64,000 nt of DNA from Candidozyma auris. Its lineage: Eukaryota; Ascomycota; Pichiomycetes; Serinales; Metschnikowiaceae. The notes beneath the pieces are model-generated. The model worked only from the letters and a program-made list of their open reading frames with translations, did no database searches and was not told where the DNA came from. This document shows, in pieces, positions 58,690 to 64,000 of the stretch; the first letter of the stretch is position 1, and every line of letters begins with the position of its first letter. Made by a program: the position numbers and the translations under genes. The stretch is from assembly GCF_003013715.1 (NCBI RefSeq), contig NC_072814.1, positions 682,001 to 746,000 on the forward strand, read 5' to 3'.

Positions 58690-61575
58690 ATGCTAAAGAC
58701 CCTAACTCGCAAGCACACCATGACAACCTGGACCGCTAGCACTGTTAGACAGACATTCTTGGACTTCTTCAAGAGCAAGCAGCACACCTACGTGCCATCG
58801 TCATCTGTGGTGCCCCACAATGACCCTACGTTGTTGTTTGCCAATGCTGGTATGAATCAGTACAAGCCAATCTTCCTCGGAACCGTTGACCCCACTTCTG
58901 ACTTTGCCTCTTTGAAGAGAGCAGCTAACTCACAAAAATGTATCAGAGCTGGTGGTAAACACAATGACTTGGACGATGTGGGTAAAGATTCGTACCACCA
59001 CACGTTTTTCGAGATGTTGGGCAACTGGTCGTTTGGCGATTACTTCAAAAAAGAGGCTATTGAGTGGTCCTGGGAGTTGTTGACGGGCATCTACAAATTG
59101 GAAAAGGACCGTTTGTATGTGACCTATTTCGAAGGTGACGAGAAGAACGGTTTGAAGCCGGACTTGGAGGCTAAGCAGTACTGGTTGGACGTCGGTGTGG
59201 CTGAAGACCATATTTTGCCTGGTAATGCTACCGACAACTTCTGGGAAATGGGTGACCAAGGCCCTTGTGGCCCATGTTCCGAAATACACTACGATAGAAT
59301 TGGTGGCAGAAATGCTGCTTCCTTGGTGAACATGGACGACCCCAACGTGTTGGAAGTGTGGAACATTGTGTTTATTCAGTACAATAGAGAAGCTGACTCT
59401 TCGCTTAGACCTTTACCAAACAAGCACATTGATACTGGTATGGGTTTCGAGAGATTGGTGTCTATCTTGCAAAACAAGTTCTCCAACTATGACACGGACG
59501 TGTTCACCCCAATTTTTGAAAAGATTCGTGAAATTACTGGTGTCAGACCTTATACGGGCAAGTTTGGCGCTGACGATGTTGATGGTATTGACACTGCTTA
59601 CAGAGTTATTGCTGATCACGTCAGAACGCTAACCTTCGCCATCACTGACGGTGGCGTGCCAAACAACGAAGGTAGAGGTTACGTCTTGAGAAGAATCTTG
59701 AGAAGAGGCTCTCGTTACGTGAGAAAGTACATGAACTACCCAATTGGCTCGTTTTTCCAGCAACTAGTTGACGTTGTTATAGAGCAAAACTCTAAGATTT
59801 TCCCTGAGATCGCCCACAATTTGGCTGAGTTGAAGGAAATTTTGGTCGAGGAAGAGGTTTCCTTCGCTAAGACCTTAGACAGGGGTGAGAAATTGTTTGA
59901 GCAGTATGCTATCATCGCTTCGAAGACCCCTGAGCAAACGTTATCTGGTAAGGATGTTTGGAGATTGTACGATACATACGGTTTCCCCGTCGACTTGACC
60001 AGATTAATGGCTGAAGAAGCTGGCTTGAAAATCGATGAGGTTGCTTTCGAAAAGGCAAAACAAGAATCCAAGGAAGCATCGAAGGCATCTGGTTCTAAGA
60101 GCGGTGCTGAGTTAATCAAGTTGGATGTCCATGCATTGTCTGAATTAGACGGGAACGACGCTGTCCCTAAGACTGATGACCACTACAAGTACGGTTTGGA
60201 AAACACTAAGTCTAAAATTGTTGCTCTTTACGACGGTTCGAAGTTCACTGACTCCATCTCAGAGGCTGGTCAACAATACGGTATTCTCTTGAATAAGACC
60301 CCATTCTACGCTGAACGAGGTGGCCAAGAGTACGACACCGGCTCTTTGGTCATTGATGGAAGCGCTGAATTCAACGTCACCAACGTTCAGTCATATGCTG
60401 GGTACGTTTTGCATACAGGTAACTTGGTTGAAGGTACCCTAAAGGTCGGTGACGAGCTCATCGCTACGTATGATGAATTGAGAAGGTGGCCAATTAGAAA
60501 CAACCACACTGGTACTCACGTCTTGAACTTTGCATTGAGGGAGGTTCTTGGTGACAGTGTCGACCAAAAGGGCTCTTTGGTCGCTGCTGAAAAGTTGAGG
60601 TTCGACTTTAGCAACAAGCAAGCCTTGACAACCAAGGAATTGGAGGACGTCGAGAGAATCTGCAATGAAAACATTAAGGCCAACATGGAAGTGTACGCTG
60701 AAGATGTCAGCTTAGCTACTGCCAAACAGATAAACGGTCTAAGGGCTGTGTTCGGTGAAGTTTATCCAGACCCTGTCAGAGTTGTCTCAATTGGTAAGCC
60801 AGTATCTGAGTTGCTTAAGGACCCAGAGAACAAGGAGTGGCACAAGTACTCTATTGAACTCTGTGGTGGTACCCATGTTGCCAAGACTGCAGACATAAAA
60901 GACTTGGTCATCATCGAAGAATCTGGTATTGCAAAGGGTATTAGAAGAATTGTGGCCGTGACTGGTCATGATGCTCACCGTGTTCAGCAAATTGCCAAGG
61001 ACTTTGATGCCGAATTGGACCATGCCTCGAACTTGCCATTCGGTCCAGACAAGGAGCAGCAGGCAAAGGAGCTCGGTGTTACATTGAAAAAGTTGTCCAT
61101 TTCAGTCTTGGATAAGCAGAAACTCAACGACAAGTTTAGCAAATTAGACAAGTCCATCAAGGACCAGTTGAAGGCTAAGCAGAAGGAAGAGTCCAAGAAA
61201 ACTTTGGAAGTCATCAACGAGTGGTTGAAGGATGAGGAGAAATCAAAGGCTCCTTTCCTCGTTGCTCATGTTCCAATTAGTGCTAATGCTAAGGCTATCA
61301 CTGAGGCGTTCAACCTCATCAAGAAGCAAGCCAAGGAGAAGTGTCTTTACATGATAACCGGTACTAGCGAAAAGGTTGCTCACGGCTGCTACATTTCAGA
61401 TGAGGCGATTAGCAAGGGTGTTGATGCCAGTCAGGTTGCCCAAGCTGCCATTGCTTATATCGGCGGAAAGGCTGGTGGTAAGGGTAACATCGTTCAGGGC
61501 ATGGGTGACAAGCCTGAGGGAATCGACGAAGCTCTTAAGGCTGTCAAGAAGCTTCTTGAGGAAAAGTTGCAATAG
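58690..61575 (+). CDS. ALA1: Alanyl-tRNA synthetase, probably dual-targeted
   Basis: A class II synthetase serving cytosol and, usually by alternative starts, mitochondria. The catalytic domain has [43 protein letters not shown] and GMGFERL motifs; the editing domain carries HTGTH (His606, His610) and CGGTH (Cys725, His729). The C-terminal C-Ala region ends [20 protein letters not shown]. The product is 961 aa. The ATG at 58690 gives [10 protein letters not shown], a basic extension, and the ATG at 58720 gives [11 protein letters not shown], the usual cytosolic start. An out-of-frame ATG at 58683 precedes both. Codon bias is strong, as for high expression; CTG is nearly absent. Confidence 0.95.
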   Translation: MLKTLTRKHTMTTWTASTVRQTFLDFFKSKQHTYVPSSSVVPHNDPTLLFANAGMNQYKPIFLGTVDPTSDFASLKRAANSQKCIRAGGKHNDLDDVGKDSYHHTFFEMLGNWSFGDYFKKEAIEWSWELLTGIYKLEKDRLYVTYFEGDEKNGLKPDLEAKQYWLDVGVAEDHILPGNATDNFWEMGDQGPCGPCSEIHYDRIGGRNAASLVNMDDPNVLEVWNIVFIQYNREADSSLRPLPNKHIDTGMGFERLVSILQNKFSNYDTDVFTPIFEKIREITGVRPYTGKFGADDVDGIDTAYRVIADHVRTLTFAITDGGVPNNEGRGYVLRRILRRGSRYVRKYMNYPIGSFFQQLVDVVIEQNSKIFPEIAHNLAELKEILVEEEVSFAKTLDRGEKLFEQYAIIASKTPEQTLSGKDVWRLYDTYGFPVDLTRLMAEEAGLKIDEVAFEKAKQESKEASKASGSKSGAELIKLDVHALSELDGNDAVPKTDDHYKYGLENTKSKIVALYDGSKFTDSISEAGQQYGILLNKTPFYAERGGQEYDTGSLVIDGSAEFNVTNVQSYAGYVLHTGNLVEGTLKVGDELIATYDELRRWPIRNNHTGTHVLNFALREVLGDSVDQKGSLVAAEKLRFDFSNKQALTTKELEDVERICNENIKANMEVYAEDVSLATAKQINGLRAVFGEVYPDPVRVVSIGKPVSELLKDPENKEWHKYSIELCGGTHVAKTADIKDLVIIEESGIAKGIRRIVAVTGHDAHRVQQIAKDFDAELDHASNLPFGPDKEQQAKELGVTLKKLSISVLDKQKLNDKFSKLDKSIKDQLKAKQKEESKKTLEVINEWLKDEEKSKAPFLVAHVPISANAKAITEAFNLIKKQAKEKCLYMITGTSEKVAHGCYISDEAISKGVDASQVAQAAIAYIGGKAGGKGNIVQGMGDKPEGIDEALKAVKKLLEEKLQ

Positions 61576-61632
61576 ATGGGACCGTGTTATGCACGAGGGG
61601 TATGTATATCTAATAAACTTACGTATTGAAAG

Positions 61633-62511
61633 CTACTTGTCGTTCGGGCTGGGGTCATCCACGGTAAGGTGATCTTCTTCCTCCGCTGTGATTTCCTCTC
61701 CATTCACAGTATTGACAATTTCATCGACAACCTTCCGCAAGTCCTGCTTGGGAACAGACCTGTCACCAATGATACTGACGGTAACGACGCCCCAACCGAA
61801 ATGAGGGTATGAGCCGATCTTGATTCGCTTCCCGTGAGTGTCGTCGCATCTCTTTTGTATGTCACCCAAAAATGGAGCAATATTTGATTCAAACTTCTTC
61901 GTTTTGACAAAGTAGCGTGTGTAGCTCTGGGATGCACATCTAGGCTTCACTGACTCGCCCAATCCAAACAAGAGACGTTTGAATAGTTGAGGAACACCAG
62001 GCAAGACAAAAATGCGTTCATTGATCCCAACTATCGGCACCCAAAGAGACTCGTCAATAAATAGTTTCAGCACTTTGGTAGTTTCTGACGGCTGAGGTAT
62101 CGTTGCCATCCTATAGAACGCTTTCAATTCCGACTCTCCTAACGAAGACAAGAAGGGGCCCCTTAGTTTCTGCATTCTGTTGACGGTTTCCTCGTCCAAT
62201 TTACACGGAACGTGGAACGCAGAAGCCAATGCTTCGTAGGTGATATCATCATGAGTCGAGCCAATGCCTCCAGAAGTGACAATGAAATCACAATTCTCGT
62301 CAGTAAGCACCTTGAGGGAACGAATGATATCGTCGGCGTCGTCTCCACATACCACTGTTTTCTTCACTGGGATCGACAACTCTTTGAAACAGTACTTGGC
62401 AAACTCAAACGAGTTTGTGTCTAGGATTTTGCCATTAAGGACCTCGTCGCCAATGATAAGGCACCCCGCCGATTTGATTGAGGAAGCCATTCTGTTGAGG
62501 TTGCGGAACAT
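61633..62511 (-). CDS. FPY1: MoCF-binding-fold protein, FAD pyrophosphatase Fpy1-like
   Basis: A CinA/MoaB-like domain protein of 292 aa. The motif AGCLIIGDEVLNGKILDTNS and VVCGDDADDI with VTSGGIGSTHDDITYEAL are the molybdopterin-binding-fold core; budding yeasts lack molybdenum cofactor, and the baker's yeast homologue (Fpy1, YMR178W) was described as a FAD pyrophosphatase. The C-terminus is acidic. Either Met1 or Met8 (62490) could start the protein; MFRNLNRM would add a short basic segment. It converges on ALA1, 57 bases apart. Confidence 0.75.
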   Translation of the reverse strand: MFRNLNRMASSIKSAGCLIIGDEVLNGKILDTNSFEFAKYCFKELSIPVKKTVVCGDDADDIIRSLKVLTDENCDFIVTSGGIGSTHDDITYEALASAFHVPCKLDEETVNRMQKLRGPFLSSLGESELKAFYRMATIPQPSETTKVLKLFIDESLWVPIVGINERIFVLPGVPQLFKRLLFGLGESVKPRCASQSYTRYFVKTKKFESNIAPFLGDIQKRCDDTHGKRIKIGSYPHFGWGVVTVSIIGDRSVPKQDLRKVVDEIVNTVNGEEITAEEEDHLTVDDPSPNDK

Positions 62512-62844
62512 GTTTGTGAATGATTCGCGAATGCTAGGGTAAGATGGCCCGAAGCAATGTCAACTTGCTAACACTTTTTTGTGACAGATTGATGAAAGAT
62601 TCAAGAAAGATGTTATCATCGATCTTGCACCAGAGCAGGCGAGGCATGAACACTTGACTTTCTACTTTCGCTGAGATAGAACACCGTGGGCGGTGTATTG
62701 TGATTACTGTTGGGAAGACTCTAGTTTAAGTTTATGCGATAAGAAATCTACATGTTTGGTAGCCTTGCAAAGATGTTGCCAGATGTAATAGAATATGTAA
62801 GCACTGAAATTGACGTATAGTGACCACTGTTTAAGCACAAGCTC

Positions 62845-62856
62845 ATTTGCAGCCAC
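62845..62856 (-). promoter_or_regulatory. RTGGCTGCRAAA motif copy 9
   Basis: GTGGCTGCAAAT on the minus strand, 334-345 bases upstream of FPY1. The last base deviates from the consensus. Confidence 0.45.
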
Positions 62857-63576
62857 TGCCCACTACGGCTGTTTTGCAATACTAGTGAAGAAAATTTTAT
62901 AATTGTAGCCAATATCAGCCACAAATTTGCTCAATTGGTTGTAGCAGTGTTACTTTATTCCTCTTATTGTAATATCCAAATGTCTTCCTAATACTCGTGT
63001 GATTGCCAAGGACAAGTTAGGCAGGCTCTCATTCAGATCCCCACAATTAAAGCAAGTACATGAACACATCTCTGTCGAGTTTTCCAAGCGGAAATATTCT
63101 GATTTCGATCTTGTTTTGTTTACTTCTTTTTATATCTACAAATCTTCATATTAATTTTGATTTCCGGAAGGAGCTTTGGCAATCTGGACGCATCTTCACC
63201 CCTTACCCCGTTTGAAAGTCTGGTCCCGCAATGGCAAAAAGTTGCGAACTGCCAGCTGCCAAGATTGCTTACTACACCAATCCGCAAGACACAAGGTTGC
63301 AAAAAAAAGAAAAATAAAAAAAAAAAGGGGGAAAAAGTATGGCTACAAACAGATTTTGACGACTTTCGCAATTCAAGACAATACAGAAAATCAGCCAATT
63401 TCCCGAGTTCCCCAGGTCTTGGTTGCTTCACGCCCCTGGCGTTAGACCATCCAATGGGTATCGGAACCGACTAGCGCACATCTCTTTCAGTCACATGGAC
63501 GTTAACGAGACGCAATCGAAACGGTGATGTAAGAAAGACCGTAGAATAAGAACCATGGGGATCTCAAGAAATCAGG

Positions 63577-63585
63577 TATAAATAG
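63577..63585 (+). promoter_or_regulatory. TATA box of the right-edge gene
   Basis: TATAAATAG, 402 bases before the ATG at 63987. The distance implies a long, pyrimidine-rich leader of about 300 bases or more. Confidence 0.4.
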
Positions 63586-63986
63586 AGGAGAACTCATCAC
63601 GTTTTATCCAGCTTATTTTTATATTGCGTTCGTGAATCATCGCTGCTTTCTGCTTGTTCCTTGTGATCCCCAGCTTCAACTTTGACAGGCAGTCGCGGCG
63701 TCATTGCACCTAGAGTACTTAGAGGCGAGCTCCCGCCACAGCCAGGCTCGTTTCTCATTTTTTCCTGGTGCCACGCTCTATACTGCCTGTGAAACGGGTT
63801 TTGCGCACGACCCGCATCCTGCTAATTAATTAGATATATTTCCTCGCACATCCTCAAAAATTCTGACAAATAACGACTTACACTATATTTACACCTTTAG
63901 ACCACCTTTTCCTTTTTCAAATCTTATAAACACCTCCAACACCCCGCTTCAAGCTTACTTCGTTCAAGTACCCCACAATCCAAATT

Positions 63987-64000
63987 ATGGGAAACAGCCC
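63987..64000 (+). CDS. 5' end of a gene running off the window
   Basis: ATG GGA AAC AGC CC, coding MGNSP, after a TATA box and a long pyrimidine-rich leader. The start MGNS is a good N-myristoylation signal, as in Ppz1-type phosphatases or other membrane-bound regulators, but five codons cannot name the gene. Confidence 0.45.

Larger units (their letters stand above)
62512..63986. other. FPY1 promoter and long upstream region of the last gene
   Basis: A 1.5-kb gap. It has an inverted RTGGCTGCRAAA-like copy (62845), A-rich runs (63299-63325), a TATAAATAG box (63577) and, from 63620 on, a pyrimidine-rich stretch that looks like the leader of the partial gene at the edge. No supported gene; frames at 63120-63474 overlap the A-rich run. 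Confidence 0.5.

Overview
The window is nuclear DNA of an ascomycete budding yeast: about 35 densely packed, mostly intron-poor protein genes on both strands, one nuclear tRNA gene, and short A/T- or pyrimidine-rich intergenic regions. Several codons show that it belongs to the CTG clade, where CUG is read as serine. CTG sits where the families carry Ser in Rad51 (codon 166), in the FLISPP motif of the calcipressin Rcn1 (codon 115) and just before the Zn2Cys6 cluster of a Sef1-like factor (codon 72). Moderate GC content and very short introns fit a Clavispora/Metschnikowiaceae-type yeast, but the species cannot be fixed from this window. Any standard-code translation therefore shows Leu wrongly at CTG codons.

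Layout. 0.6-8.6 kb: thioredoxin reductase TRR1, syntaxin PEP12, Fe-S assembly factor CIA1, histone chaperone HIR2, casein kinase 2 subunit CKB2. 8.9-16.2 kb: mitochondrial Trp-tRNA synthetase MSW1, histone-gene regulator SPT21, an intron-containing tRNA-Lys(CUU), purine nucleoside phosphorylase PNP1, coat protein SEC13 and an unrecognised coiled-coil protein. 16.2-22.3 kb: an STB6-like protein, the Ras GTPase RSR1 (49-nt intron) and the omega-class glutathione transferase ECM4. 22.3-24.9 kb: a 2.6-kb gene-free region leading into a C2H2 zinc-finger factor (possibly RME1). 26-36 kb: MCM6, PRX1, a SEF1-like zinc-cluster factor, RAD51. 36-44.5 kb: CTF4, TOM5 (48 aa), NAT3, an IFRD-domain protein, RIM9 and a JLP1-like dioxygenase. 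44.7-53.5 kb: a mitochondrial protein of unknown function, KAR5, a class 3 lipase, RCN1, CIC1 and XRS2 (49-nt intron). 53.6-64 kb: heat-shock factor HSF1, a copper-fist transcription factor, alanyl-tRNA synthetase ALA1, FPY1 and the first codons of a gene running off the right edge.

The genes form no single pathway. They are a typical mixed yeast chromosome segment with several themes: replication and recombination (MCM6, CTF4, RAD51, XRS2), chromatin and histone supply (HIR2, SPT21, STB6-like), redox defence (TRR1, ECM4, PRX1), and transcription regulators with long upstream regions (HSF1, copper fist, SEF1-like, C2H2). Regulatory signals readable in the sequence include tandem pheromone-response elements at KAR5, a phased heat-shock element upstream of HSF1 itself, paired Yap1-type sites at ECM4, and MCB boxes at MCM6 and CTF4.

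The most unusual observations are: a recurrent intergenic motif, RTGGCTGCRAAA, seen nine times in promoters and not noticed in genes; an N-terminal ARTKQT in the ribosome-biogenesis factor Cic1 that is identical to the histone H3 tail; a dense cluster of CTG codons in a Q-rich transcription factor; and probable alternative-start dual targeting of TRR1 and ALA1. No CRISPR array, transposon or viral element was seen.
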